Assembly: GCA_041584015.1 (NCBI GenBank)
Contig: JBFHES010000016.1
Location: 1 to 33,343 of the forward strand
Origin: JBFHES01 sp041584015
GTDB lineage: Bacteria; Bacteroidota; Bacteroidia; Bacteroidales; M50B96
Direction: 5' to 3'
DNA: 33,343 nucleotides
The notes under the pieces are model-generated. The model saw only the letters and a list, made by a program, of their open reading frames with translations. It ran no database searches and was not told the origin of the DNA. Of this stretch, positions 18,586 through 26,405 are shown in pieces; position 1 is the stretch's first letter, and each line of letters begins with the position of its first letter. The position numbers and the translations under genes were made by a program.

Positions 18586-19004
18586 AACTGTTCATCATAA
18601 TAATTGAAGAGTATAGTCTGAATAAGGTCGGGGTGAAGACTCATGGAAGATGGGCAGGTACTAGCAGCTTTCTCTATTATTTTCTTTTGTTTAGCTGTGT
18701 ATCGAATGTTGGGGAAATTAAATTCCACAATTATCTCTTTAACCCTTCTGGGATTAGAAGCCATTATTTTTGTGATGTCGGTTATGCAGCCATCAATGCT
18801 AAATCCATGCTCCCGTGCTGAAATACCAATAATGGTTAGCATACAACTTCCCAGCGATGTGGCCAATAAGTCTGTTGGCGAAAATGCCTCTCCCTTGCCT
18901 TTGTTATCAATAGGTGCATCTGTAATTAGCTTGTTTCCTGATCGAAGATGTTCGGCCGTTGTTCGTAAATCTCCTGTATAGACTGTTCGAATTGTTTTTT
19001 CCAT
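18582..19004 (-). CDS. OsmC/Ohr-family protein
   Basis: About 140 residues, the normal size for OsmC-like thiol peroxidases, which reduce organic hydroperoxides with a pair of cysteines. Both expected cysteine contexts are present: GSCML and STCPSS (residues 59 and 122 counted from the upstream GTG). SPTDLLATSLGSC is a typical OsmC helix. I prefer ATG at 19004 over the in-frame GTG at 19019, because the GTG overlaps the last base of a consensus -7 element (19019-19026) and would lie upstream of the likely transcript start. First gene of a two-gene unit with the MFS transporter. Confidence 0.88.
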   Translation of the reverse strand: MEKTIRTVYTGDLRTTAEHLRSGNKLITDAPIDNKGKGEAFSPTDLLATSLGSCMLTIIGISAREHGFSIDGCITDITKIMASNPRRVKEIIVEFNFPNIRYTAKQKKIIEKAASTCPSSMSLHPDLIQTILFNYYDEQL

Positions 19005-19018
19005 TTCGGTAATTTTCA

Positions 19019-19049
19019 CAAAATTAGATAATCAATAATCATTATTAAA
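19019..19049 (-). promoter_or_regulatory. Promoter of the OsmC-MFS operon
   Basis: The minus strand carries TTTA (19049-19046), a 19-nt spacer and TAATTTTG (19026-19019). This fits the Bacteroidota primary sigma consensus TTTG-N19-TAnnTTTG except for the last base of the -33 box. It predicts a very short leader before ATG 19004. Confidence 0.55.
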
Positions 19050-19116
19050 CATTCATTCAATTGTTTTAGTTGTATTTGATACATTTATTTCTGTAATTTT
19101 CCGCTTTTACTTGATC

Positions 19117-19899
19117 ATGAAGGCAACCGAACTTATTGTACTCTATATTACTAACGCAACAATAAATCCAGTTATCATCAAAACTGCAAACAAACTTGCA
19201 ATGCAGTTTAATAAAACACTGTGTTTTGCACTTGACCATAAGACTGTTGGCGCAGAAAAAATGAGTTTGATAGCTAGCAAACTAAACGCAGCTTGTGGGA
19301 TAGATGCCGAAGTTGTGGACAGTTCTTTTATTAACGAGGAGTCTGTTTATATGAAGCTGCTTTACTTTGAGGCTAAATGGTCCGTATTTTCGCGATCAAA
19401 TGCAAAAATCCAAGGCATGCTACAAAAGAGTCGCTGTCCGATATTAATACTGAATTGGGAGCTTAAGCAGATACCTGATTTTAGTGAGCTTTTAATGCCA
19501 ATGAATAATCATAAAAGATCGAAAGAGAAGATTCTTTGGAGTTGCGCATTCGGAAAGTATCTGGGATCGAAAGTGAATGTGTTGGTTCCTAAGACTAAGG
19601 ACGCTTTTTTGTTGAAACAAATAAATAGCAATTTATTTCTGGCCAAGAAGTTTTTACGGGAGTTGTTTATAAATTATGGAATAACTCGTGAGAAGGTGCC
19701 AATTAGCAATCCGGAGAAAAAAGCCTTACAGTTTTTTAAGGAAGGCTCCATTTTTTGTATGGTTTTGATGATTGAGAATGAGTTTGGTTTATTACATTTC
19801 ACTCCTAAGCGTCGCTTAATCAAGTTAATATTTAACCGTCAAGGCGTTTCATGTTTGTTGTTAAAGTCTAGAGATGATTTATATCTTCCTTGTGTGTGA
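19117..19899 (+). CDS. Divergent universal-stress-protein-like protein
   Basis: 260 residues from ATG 19117; an in-frame TTG at 19111 is less likely. The layout suggests two tandem USP-like alpha/beta halves. The first starts with a hydrophobic strand (ELIVLYITNA) and ends with a RCPILILNW strand. The second starts at ELLMPMNNHKRSKEKILWSCAFGKYLGSKVNVLVP, a pattern typical of UspA second halves in Bacteroidota (shown here only as landmarks: ELLMPM, ILWSCAFGKYLG, VNVLVP). I do not see the glycine-rich ATP-binding motif (G-x2-G-x9-G-S/T), so it is probably a non-nucleotide-binding member. No signal peptide. It is divergently transcribed from the OsmC operon across about 110 nt. Confidence 0.55.
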   Translation: MKATELIVLYITNATINPVIIKTANKLAMQFNKTLCFALDHKTVGAEKMSLIASKLNAACGIDAEVVDSSFINEESVYMKLLYFEAKWSVFSRSNAKIQGMLQKSRCPILILNWELKQIPDFSELLMPMNNHKRSKEKILWSCAFGKYLGSKVNVLVPKTKDAFLLKQINSNLFLAKKFLRELFINYGITREKVPISNPEKKALQFFKEGSIFCMVLMIENEFGLLHFTPKRRLIKLIFNRQGVSCLLLKSRDDLYLPCV

Positions 19900-19915
19900 A
19901 AACAAACAAAAGAAA

Positions 19916-19947
19916 TTTCCTCCCTTTAAATAAAAGAACTATTTTTG
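19916..19947 (+). promoter_or_regulatory. Promoter of tRNA-Leu
   Basis: TATTTTTG at 19940-19947 is an exact TAnnTTTG match ending 10 nt before the mature tRNA. A TTTC lies 20 nt upstream as a weak -33 box. Confidence 0.6.
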
Positions 19948-19957
19948 CAGCGCTCGA

Positions 19958-20043
19958 GCCCAGGTGGCGGAATTGGTAGACGCGCTAGGTTGAGGGCCTA
20001 GTGACCACTTATGGTCGTGCAAGTTCGAGTCTTGTTCTGGGCA
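19958..20043 (+). tRNA. tRNA-Leu (anticodon GAG)
   Basis: An 86-nt class II tRNA. The acceptor GCCCAGG pairs with TCTGGGC (one G-T), followed by discriminator A. The D-arm region reads GGCGGAATTGGTAGACGCG. The anticodon stem CTAGG/CCTAG encloses the loop TTGAGGG, giving anticodon GAG, which reads CUU/CUC. A long variable arm (GACCA-cttat-GGTC) confirms the leucine class. The T-arm is GCAAG-TTCGAGT-CTTGT. CCA is not encoded. It has its own promoter and terminator. Confidence 0.95.
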
Positions 20044-20045
20044 CT

Positions 20046-20077
20046 AAAGCTTCCTTTTTTTAAGGGAGCTTTTTTTA
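20046..20077 (+). terminator. Rho-independent terminator of tRNA-Leu
   Basis: An 11-bp stem (AAAGCTTCCTT with AAGGGAGCTTT, one T-G pair) and a 5-nt T loop, followed by a T run. It starts 3 nt after the tRNA. Confidence 0.85.
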
Positions 20078-20292
20078 TATCTGAGAAACTCATTCTCCTA
20101 CTTGAAAAATAAAATTGGTGCGAATTTTGTAATAGCTCGCAACCTTTATGCATAATGTCGCGTCAGTAAAGGATAGTATGAAAAATGCATAAAAATTTAA
20201 CCCGAATCTATTAAAATGTTAAAAATAACCTACAGGAGAGTATAACATTTTGGTTAGTAGTTCGTAATACCATTTATATTAAAACCACACTC

Positions 20293-20559
20293 ATGAAAGC
20301 TAAAAGCTATTACAACGAAAAATTTAATTGTTACATCAACATTGAAAATGATAATCATGTAACATTTGTTTTAAACAACGACATGTTTACCATTACCGAT
20401 GCTGAAGACATTGATACGGGTATTCAAAGAGTAGAGGCCAATACTGAAAAACAAACAAGCGGTATTGCTGGTCTTCTTATCCCTTACAGAAATCATATCT
20501 CTTTTACCGGAAACCTAAGTGAACTGGGATTTGTAGCTGCGGAATTTAGCCCGGTATAG
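20293..20559 (+). CDS. Small uncharacterised protein, paralogue of the one at 28949
   Basis: 88 residues, no signal peptide or membrane segment, acidic, mostly predicted beta strands. The end reads ISFTGNLSELGFVAAEF. The protein at 28949-29218 ends LYFTGKLGPLGIVDANF and can be aligned over its whole length with a single one-residue shift, so the two appear to be distant paralogues. I recognise no named family. It stands alone between the tRNA terminator and the AraC gene, with 215 nt of AT-rich DNA upstream and a terminator-like hairpin just after its stop. It may be separately transcribed and regulated, possibly as a small stress or growth-phase protein, but nothing in the sequence proves this. 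Confidence 0.7.
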   Translation: MKAKSYYNEKFNCYINIENDNHVTFVLNNDMFTITDAEDIDTGIQRVEANTEKQTSGIAGLLIPYRNHISFTGNLSELGFVAAEFSPV

Positions 20560-20569
20560 TCCTTCGTTC

Positions 20570-20592
20570 GAGAATATCTATTCTCCTTTTTA
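20570..20592 (+). terminator. Terminator-like hairpin after the small protein gene
   Basis: GAGAATA-TC-TATTCTC (20570-20585) followed by CTTTTTATT. The arms are perfect but AT-rich with a tight loop, so it would be a modest terminator. Confidence 0.45.
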
Positions 20593-20618
20593 TTCAATTC
20601 TAAACCAAATGTTCATGT

Positions 20619-20644
20619 TGGTTGTTTGTTTACTAAAACAACCA
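20619..20644 (+). promoter_or_regulatory. 9-bp inverted repeat directly before the AraC-type gene
   Basis: TGGTTGTTT, an 8-nt loop, then AAACAACCA, ending 1 nt before the ATG at 20646. As RNA the hairpin would sit where the ribosome binds; as DNA it could be an operator for autoregulation. Confidence 0.55.
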
Positions 20645-20645
20645 T

Positions 20646-21527
20646 ATGGATAAAGCTCAGGTTACCAACCCTCATCAACCTTATTTCTTAATCGAAGAAA
20701 TTCAGCAAATGTGTGATGTTGTGCGTCAGAAGAACATGGTTCCGCATGTACACAACTATTACTCATTGTATTGGATTACCAAAGGTGAAGCAATACACGC
20801 TACTCAATATGTGGAATATCCAATAGAAGCCGGATCCATATTTTTTGTACCTGCCAATCTTTCTCATAAAATGTTACTTAACCCCGATACGGCGGGTTTT
20901 ACAATTTTGTTTAACAATGTTTACCTCGATTCAAAAACAGTAAATAGTAGTGCGGTTTTAAAAACACGTCTTTTCAATAATCCTGAATTTAATAGTATTG
21001 TTAAATTGGATGGATTAAATAAAACGAAATTCGAAGGCATTGTGCAAATGATACTCGATGAGTATCGACTAGATTATGCCAATAAGGATGATGCGATTGC
21101 ATCTTTATTACGATTGCTTTTACTTCATTCAAATCGTCTTTTTGAAGAACAGCATCCTGACGAACAAACTGCTGTTGCCAGTGACAAAAAACTGGTTATT
21201 GAATTTAAGAAACTAATTGAGTCTGATTTTTTTGAGAAAAAGGATGTAAGCTATTATGCGCAGGCTTTAAATATGCGACCTTCTTGTTTAAATGAAATAA
21301 GTAAAAAGTATACGGGCATCACTGCAGGCGAACTCATCAGAAATCGGGTAATTGATGAAGCCAAGAAGTTATTATACTCAACAGATTGGAGCTCTAAAGA
21401 AATAGCTTTTCATCTGGGCTTTAACGATCCTGCCTACTTTAGCCGATTTTTTAAAAAGTACACAGACAGTACTTTAACGGGTTTTAGAACAGCTATTAGT
21501 AAAAAGTACAAGGAAAGTGTTGTTTAG
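20646..21527 (+). CDS. AraC-family transcriptional regulator with N-terminal cupin domain
   Basis: 293 residues. The N-terminal half has a cupin-type sensing domain (HVHNYYSLYWITKGEA, then EAGSIFFVPANLSHKM; about residues 33-78). The C-terminal 100 residues contain two helix-turn-helix units of the AraC/XylS type: DVSYYAQALNMRPSCLNE for the first, and SSKEIAFHLGFNDPAYFSRFFKKYT for the second, which carries the family signature. This architecture binds a small effector in the cupin and regulates nearby promoters. It lies 66 nt upstream of the YceI gene, which has its own promoter, so YceI and the pirin gene after it are plausible targets. The effector is unknown. Confidence 0.92.
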   Translation: MDKAQVTNPHQPYFLIEEIQQMCDVVRQKNMVPHVHNYYSLYWITKGEAIHATQYVEYPIEAGSIFFVPANLSHKMLLNPDTAGFTILFNNVYLDSKTVNSSAVLKTRLFNNPEFNSIVKLDGLNKTKFEGIVQMILDEYRLDYANKDDAIASLLRLLLLHSNRLFEEQHPDEQTAVASDKKLVIEFKKLIESDFFEKKDVSYYAQALNMRPSCLNEISKKYTGITAGELIRNRVIDEAKKLLYSTDWSSKEIAFHLGFNDPAYFSRFFKKYTDSTLTGFRTAISKKYKESVV

Positions 21528-21531
21528 TCCA

Positions 21532-21562
21532 TTTACACCTAAGCATGAACAAGGTATTTTTG
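21532..21562 (+). promoter_or_regulatory. Promoter of the YceI gene
   Basis: TTTA (21532-21535), a 19-nt spacer and TATTTTTG (21555-21562), leaving a leader of about 25 nt before ATG 21594. It is the same box pair and spacing as at ffh. Confidence 0.55.
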
Positions 21563-21593
21563 TCACAGAAATTAATTCAAATAAATTATAGTT

Positions 21594-22178
21594 ATGAAAA
21601 AAGTGGTTATTACGTTAACATTATTGTTGTCGATAGGAATGATTAACGGTTTGCTAGCGCAGACTTACAAAGCAAATGTTGCTGAAACAAGTATGACCTG
21701 GTTAGGTGAGAAAGTTACAGGAGAACACATGGGTACAGTGAATCTTAAAAGTGGTGAGTTAACCATGAACGGTGATAAAATTAAGTCTGGGTCATTTACA
21801 ATTGATATGGCTTCAATCGTATGCACCGATATGGAAGGTGAATATAAAACAAAGCTTGAAGGGCATTTAAAGTCTGATGACTTTTTTGGTGTGGCGAATC
21901 ATCCGACTGCTACATTAGTTATTACGGGATCAGAATCGTTCAAGAACGGCAGTGGTAAAGTAATGGGCGACTTAACAATTAAAGGTAAAACAAAGTCTGT
22001 TGCATTTAATGCAGCAGTTCAGGATGCTGATAAAGGAAAGCGTTTTTACGCCAACATTACCATCGATCGTACAGATTTTGATGTACGTTACGGTTCAGGA
22101 AGTTTCTTTGAGAATTTGGGAGATAAAACTATTTACGATGATTTTAAGGTGAAGTTAAATATGTTGGTGACCAAGTAA
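21594..22178 (+). CDS. YceI-family periplasmic lipid-binding protein
   Basis: 194 residues with a signal peptide (about 1-22, ending GLLAQ). The rest matches the YceI lipocalin-like barrel: TSMTWLGEKVTGEHMGTV at the start, SGSFTIDMASI, LKSDDFFGVANHPTATLVI, and GDLTIKGKTKSV near the middle. Family members bind polyisoprenoids or other amphiphiles in the periplasm and are often induced by stress or high pH. The gene has its own consensus promoter and a strong terminator, so it is mainly monocistronic. It sits between an AraC regulator and a pirin-like protein. Confidence 0.93.
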   Translation: MKKVVITLTLLLSIGMINGLLAQTYKANVAETSMTWLGEKVTGEHMGTVNLKSGELTMNGDKIKSGSFTIDMASIVCTDMEGEYKTKLEGHLKSDDFFGVANHPTATLVITGSESFKNGSGKVMGDLTIKGKTKSVAFNAAVQDADKGKRFYANITIDRTDFDVRYGSGSFFENLGDKTIYDDFKVKLNMLVTK

Positions 22179-22197
22179 TAGGGAGCCAAACAGCTTA

Positions 22198-22237
22198 CAA
22201 ACCCTGCCTTGGTCACAAAGCAGGGTTTGTTTTTTTA
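22198..22237 (+). terminator. Rho-independent terminator of the YceI gene
   Basis: Stem CAAACCCTGC/GCAGGGTTTG (10 bp, perfect), 12-nt loop, then 7 Ts. It separates the YceI gene from the pirin gene that starts 24 nt later. With no promoter visible in that gap, the pirin gene may depend on partial read-through. Confidence 0.92.
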
Positions 22238-22261
22238 TACAAATCATTCAAATTTCATTGC

Positions 22262-22969
22262 ATGGAAATGATCATACATAGAGCGGCTTCTCGTGGTTTA
22301 GAAGAACATGGATGGCTGTCGGCAAGACATAGTTTTAGTTTTGCGAATTACTATAATCCCGAGCGTGTTAATTTTGGAGCTTTACGCGTACTAAATGATG
22401 ACGTTGTAAAGCCGGGAATGGGCTTCGGCATGCATCCACATGAAAATATGGAGATTATTACCATACCAATAACCGGAGCTCTACAACATAAAGACAACAT
22501 GGGCAATGGCTCAATTATACGCGCTGGTGAGATTCAACATATGTCTGCCGGAACTGGTATAAAGCATTCAGAATTTAATGCATCTAATGATGAACCTATT
22601 AACTTACTTCAGATCTGGTTGTTTCCTAAAGAAGACAATATTAAACCTACATATGGACAAGTCAATTTCAAAGATTTGCTTAAAGCGGATGAGCTAATCG
22701 AAGTGGCTACTCCAGAAGTGCAGGAGGGAGCAGTTCAAATTAATCAGAATGCATGGTTTTCGCTGGGAAAGTTTAGCAGCAAAAAAAGCTTTACCTATAC
22801 ATTGAAAGATAAAAAGAACGGGGTGTATGTTTTTATAATTAACGGAAGTATTGCAATTAACGAATGTGATTTTTCTGAGCGCGATGGACTAGGCATTACT
22901 GAGACAGATAGCATTGAACTAACTGCTAATTCCAATGCTTTTGTTCTTTTAATAGAAGTACCCATGTAG
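22262..22969 (+). CDS. Pirin-family bicupin (YhhW-like)
   Basis: 235 residues, the usual size of bacterial pirins. The N-terminal cupin keeps the metal-binding set: His58 and His60 in GMHPHENMEI, His102 and Glu104 in GIKHSEFN. RHSFSFANYYNPERVNFGALRVLND is also family-typical (landmarks SFSFANYY and FGALRVLND). Related proteins with these ligands act as quercetin 2,3-dioxygenases in vitro, but the physiological role is often regulatory or redox-linked. Cytosolic; no signal peptide. The start is 24 nt after the terminator of the YceI gene. Confidence 0.93.
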   Translation: MEMIIHRAASRGLEEHGWLSARHSFSFANYYNPERVNFGALRVLNDDVVKPGMGFGMHPHENMEIITIPITGALQHKDNMGNGSIIRAGEIQHMSAGTGIKHSEFNASNDEPINLLQIWLFPKEDNIKPTYGQVNFKDLLKADELIEVATPEVQEGAVQINQNAWFSLGKFSSKKSFTYTLKDKKNGVYVFIINGSIAINECDFSERDGLGITETDSIELTANSNAFVLLIEVPM

Positions 22970-23047
22970 TTCCTCATGCGACTTGCTAAACATTCAGTGG
23001 CAGGTGATGTTTGTTTAATAAAACACTTTAACCAATTATAAACAGAC

Positions 23048-24025
23048 ATGAAAACATTTCTGGTAATTTTACTCAGTGCCTTTGCTTTTACTGCCAATTC
23101 GCAAGTTACGATAGAGTTTAGTGCTCCAATACTGCTCGAAGAAAGTAACATGAACAGCTACATTGAACCCAATGAATTAGTTAAGTTTAGAATTTACTGC
23201 AAAAATAGCTCAGGTCAGGATATTGTCAATCCAACACTACATGCAGTTATAAACGATTACGATGTCATCAATCAATCGGTAAGTTCCAATGCCGGAAGTA
23301 TTTTAAATATGGGTGATAGCTGTTGGCTCGATGTTGCATTTGAAACTGAAACCTACTTTATGGCAGGAGCAATGGAGGGATATGTAGTTTTGAAAGGGCA
23401 AAATATTATTGACAGCATTTCAGAGCCGTTTAGTTATCAGGTTGATCTCTTTTATGAATGTGATATGTTTCAGTTTATCAATTGGTCAATAAATATCACA
23501 AATAATTATTCTTATCTTAGTTTCAATTACTTCAACTATAATAGCTGGTACATTAATTATCCGGCGTTTCATATTCAAATAGATGACCCCTATGTTTCGG
23601 TGGCAGACACCGGAGCCCTTTATTATTATTGGGCAAATGCTAATGCACCGTTTGAGTTCGGGACGGCCATTGATTGGTCGTGGAATATACCAGCAAACTA
23701 TGAGGTAGATGTTAATATTCTGATGACTTCCCTTGGAGGTGATTATTATTGTGTAAAAACGGTAACACTGCTTTTAAACCAAACAAACGATGTCATGTAT
23801 CCGGCAAAGCATGAGTCATTGCCTTATCCGAACCCTTGCTCCGATAATCTTTACTTTAATAGTGCTGATCTTGTTGGAGTTGCTTATTCTGTTAACTCAA
23901 TTTCTGGTTCAACAGTTCAATCAGGAATACTTAAAGACAGAATTGATATGAGCGAGCAGCCAGCTGGAGTTTATTTTGTTCGATTTGAGAATGGTTCAGA
24001 AATATTTAAGGTTTTAAAAAAGTAG
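23048..24025 (+). CDS. T9SS-secreted protein of unknown function
   Basis: 325 residues. Signal peptide about 1-18 (ending TANSQ). The first part (about 20-120) resembles a CARDB/ASH-type beta sandwich (EPNELVKFRIYCKNSSG). The central part is rich in Tyr, Asn and Trp, with repeated WSxNI and WSWNIP strands. The last 70 residues, from PYPNPCSDNLYF to the end, form a T9SS sorting domain (SISGSTV, PAGVYFVRFE). It has no TGLPY/CVG module and so is not part of the cluster at 1-17035. It runs convergently into the kinase gene at 24059 with only 33 nt between. I do not recognise a functional family. Confidence 0.85.
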   Translation: MKTFLVILLSAFAFTANSQVTIEFSAPILLEESNMNSYIEPNELVKFRIYCKNSSGQDIVNPTLHAVINDYDVINQSVSSNAGSILNMGDSCWLDVAFETETYFMAGAMEGYVVLKGQNIIDSISEPFSYQVDLFYECDMFQFINWSINITNNYSYLSFNYFNYNSWYINYPAFHIQIDDPYVSVADTGALYYYWANANAPFEFGTAIDWSWNIPANYEVDVNILMTSLGGDYYCVKTVTLLLNQTNDVMYPAKHESLPYPNPCSDNLYFNSADLVGVAYSVNSISGSTVQSGILKDRIDMSEQPAGVYFVRFENGSEIFKVLKK

Positions 24026-24058
24026 CGTCGATTTGTTATTTCAAATTTTCTTAGCCTA

Positions 24059-26176
24059 TTAATTCGGTAGCTCGATGCAGAATTTACAGCCATTTCCGCT
24101 TTTACTTTCTACCTTTATTGTTCCACCCATAAGTTGAATATACTCGTGGCAAAGAATCAGTCCTAGTCCTGTTCCGGGTTCGCCGTTGGTTCCACTGCGC
24201 TGAAATTTATTATCAATCTGAAATAGCCGCCCGATTTCACTTTCCGGAATACCAATGCCGCTATCACTTATGCAAAGCTTTATGTGTGTGCCTGTATTTT
24301 TAATGCTTAAGCTAATAAAACCTAGCTCCGGTGTAAACTTAATAGCATTATTCATAAGGTTAAGGATGATGGCCTGAAATAATTGTGGATCTGTTGAAAT
24401 AATGCCTACATCGTCCATATCCGTATCTACACTTATTTGCTTGGCCTCAATTCGATTTTTCAAAATGGTTAGAATGGAGCTGGTTTGCTCAACTATGTCA
24501 ACCTCCTGCGATTGATATTCTATTTTGCCACGCTGACTTCGTGCCCAATCAAGCAAGTTTGATAGCAAATTATAGGTGTTTTTTGCTGTGTCACCAAGGT
24601 CTTCAATGATGCTATATTGCTCCTCGGCTGTCATTGCCCCATGATCTGTTTCCAGAATTTCAATTAATCCAAGTAAGGAAGTGAATGGACTTTTTAGGTC
24701 ATGAGCAATTATTGAAAAGAATTTGTCCTTTGTTAGGTTCAGAGTTTCTAGCTCTTCTTTTTGTTGTTCTAAATGTGAGTTTACGATCTTTAATTTCTTT
24801 GATCCTCTTTTAACAACAATAAACAGGATAACAGTAATTATAAGTGCAAGGAGCGTTAGGCCAACAATGTACCTCTGTTTAAGAATAACAATTTGATTAT
24901 ATTTTGATTCTTCTTTTAGAATTGTGTTTTCAAGTTCATTTTTCTCCGCATGATATTCTGCCTCCAGTTCAGCAAGTCTTTGTCTGCCTTCGCGCAACAT
25001 TAGCGTATCACTGTATTCCTTTGATTTCTGATAGTATTGAAGTGCTCCTTCATAATTTCCCTCAATGGAATCTAATCCGTAGAGGTTGTAATATGATTTT
25101 TGAATATGTTCAATTGAACCTGCTTCTATTGCCTTCTCCAAGCCGCTAAGCATGAATTTCCTGGCAGTTTTTAGTTCGCCTAAAGCAACATGCGTCATGC
25201 CCAAGTCAAGATTAACAATTGCATCATACGTAAGCATGTGATCAAGCACAGGCGACTGGTAGGCTTCATTAAATACGCTTAGTGCTTCCGGGTATCTACC
25301 TTGATCGAAATAGAAGTTTCCGAGGTTAACATTGTATACAACCTCCTGGTACTTGTTGTTAGAGTTGTCCAGAATCTCCTTAGCCTTGTCAAAGTAGTGG
25401 TATGCGGAATCAACAGCGGCATTCATCTCAGTATACATTAGCGCTACATTTAAGTAGTTATTTGAAAGGATATCTACTTTGTCGCATACTAAATCGTAAT
25501 CAATAGCTTTTTTGTACAATGGTATTGCCTGCTCAAAGTTACCCAATTGCTGGTTGGTTACGGCTAAATTGCCGTATACAAAAATCAATCGCTGTGTGTC
25601 TTGCTTATTCTCAAAGTATTTTAAGCATTCATAATGGTATTCTAATGATTCTTTAAACTTGCCTTGGTTAGCATAACAGCCGCCTAAATCCATTGTTGTT
25701 TTGTAGATTTTGGCTGAATCCTTTAATAAGGTAAAGAGGTCGATTGCATTATTAAATAAAGTGATGGCAGTGTCTGGCTTGCCAAATCTTCCATAAAGTA
25801 TGGCGGCGTTGGCACTTGCTGTTGCAATGAGTCTATTCTCTTTAATTTGATTTGATAGTTCAAGACTTTTTAAGAAAGTATCTAAAGCTTCATCAAGCTT
25901 GTGTTGTTGCCATAAATATAACCCACTAAGGTTTAGTGCTTTTGTCTGTCGGAGAAAATCGTTTTCTTGCTTAGCCCAAGTATAAGCAGAATCAATTAAA
26001 CTCTCGGTTTGGTCGCTACCACTGAGGTATGCATCTGTGGCCAGCTCAAGGAGGATGCTTATTTTTGCGGTGTCGGTTTGAGCAATTTCAAATGCATGAT
26101 TTAAGCTATCTGTTTTATTGGTTGCGTTTGCACTCCAGGCAGTCAATAAAAGCAGCGTAAGAAAAAGATACCTCAT
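24059..26176 (-). CDS. TPR-sensor histidine kinase (first of a paralogous pair)
   Basis: 705 residues: signal peptide (1-18), periplasmic tetratricopeptide repeats (about 30-400; for example NLAVTNQQLGNFEQAIPLYKKAI), a coiled segment, one transmembrane helix (about 433-456), then a HisKA domain with phospho-acceptor His492 in SIIAHDLKSPFTSLLG. The HATPase domain keeps the N box (NLMNNAIKFTP), G1 (DSGIGIP) and G2 (GTGLGLIL), so it should be active. No receiver domain is fused and none is in the window. It senses an unknown periplasmic signal through the TPRs. Its paralogue lies 229 nt upstream on the same strand. Confidence 0.93.
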   Translation of the reverse strand: MRYLFLTLLLLTAWSANATNKTDSLNHAFEIAQTDTAKISILLELATDAYLSGSDQTESLIDSAYTWAKQENDFLRQTKALNLSGLYLWQQHKLDEALDTFLKSLELSNQIKENRLIATASANAAILYGRFGKPDTAITLFNNAIDLFTLLKDSAKIYKTTMDLGGCYANQGKFKESLEYHYECLKYFENKQDTQRLIFVYGNLAVTNQQLGNFEQAIPLYKKAIDYDLVCDKVDILSNNYLNVALMYTEMNAAVDSAYHYFDKAKEILDNSNNKYQEVVYNVNLGNFYFDQGRYPEALSVFNEAYQSPVLDHMLTYDAIVNLDLGMTHVALGELKTARKFMLSGLEKAIEAGSIEHIQKSYYNLYGLDSIEGNYEGALQYYQKSKEYSDTLMLREGRQRLAELEAEYHAEKNELENTILKEESKYNQIVILKQRYIVGLTLLALIITVILFIVVKRGSKKLKIVNSHLEQQKEELETLNLTKDKFFSIIAHDLKSPFTSLLGLIEILETDHGAMTAEEQYSIIEDLGDTAKNTYNLLSNLLDWARSQRGKIEYQSQEVDIVEQTSSILTILKNRIEAKQISVDTDMDDVGIISTDPQLFQAIILNLMNNAIKFTPELGFISLSIKNTGTHIKLCISDSGIGIPESEIGRLFQIDNKFQRSGTNGEPGTGLGLILCHEYIQLMGGTIKVESKSGNGCKFCIELPN

Positions 26177-26272
26177 GTAATATGTTTCAAGTGGATTTTT
26201 ATTAGTGAAATCCTAGTTATTCTGATGCTATTCTATACTCTATTATAGGTGATTTGTTTCGTTTTTAACGAT

Positions 26273-26305
26273 AATAATTGTTGTGCTCATGAAACTTCAA
26301 TTATT
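26273..26305. repeat. Inverted repeat upstream of the first histidine kinase
   Basis: AATAATTG (26273-26280) and CAATTATT (26298-26305) with a 17-nt spacer, about 100-130 nt upstream of the kinase start at 26176. An operator or a chance AT-rich pair; no T-tract follows. Confidence 0.35.
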
Positions 26306-26405
26306 GGATAGGAGGTAGGTGTGTTAGGAATAGTAAGGCCTGGACTTGAGGCGAGTTTTGCAGCATACAACCGGACATAGGCAGCTTGCTTTAATTCTCC
26401 TATTT

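Noticed and set aside
19900..20100. Integration site of a mobile element at the tRNA-Leu gene
   Set aside because: No integrase, no repeat of the tRNA 3' end and no change of gene style were seen nearby; the tRNA has its normal promoter and terminator.
22795..23151. Minus-strand ORF of 118 codons
   Set aside because: It overlaps the C-terminus of the pirin and the start of the T9SS protein, both well supported; no similarity to any family.
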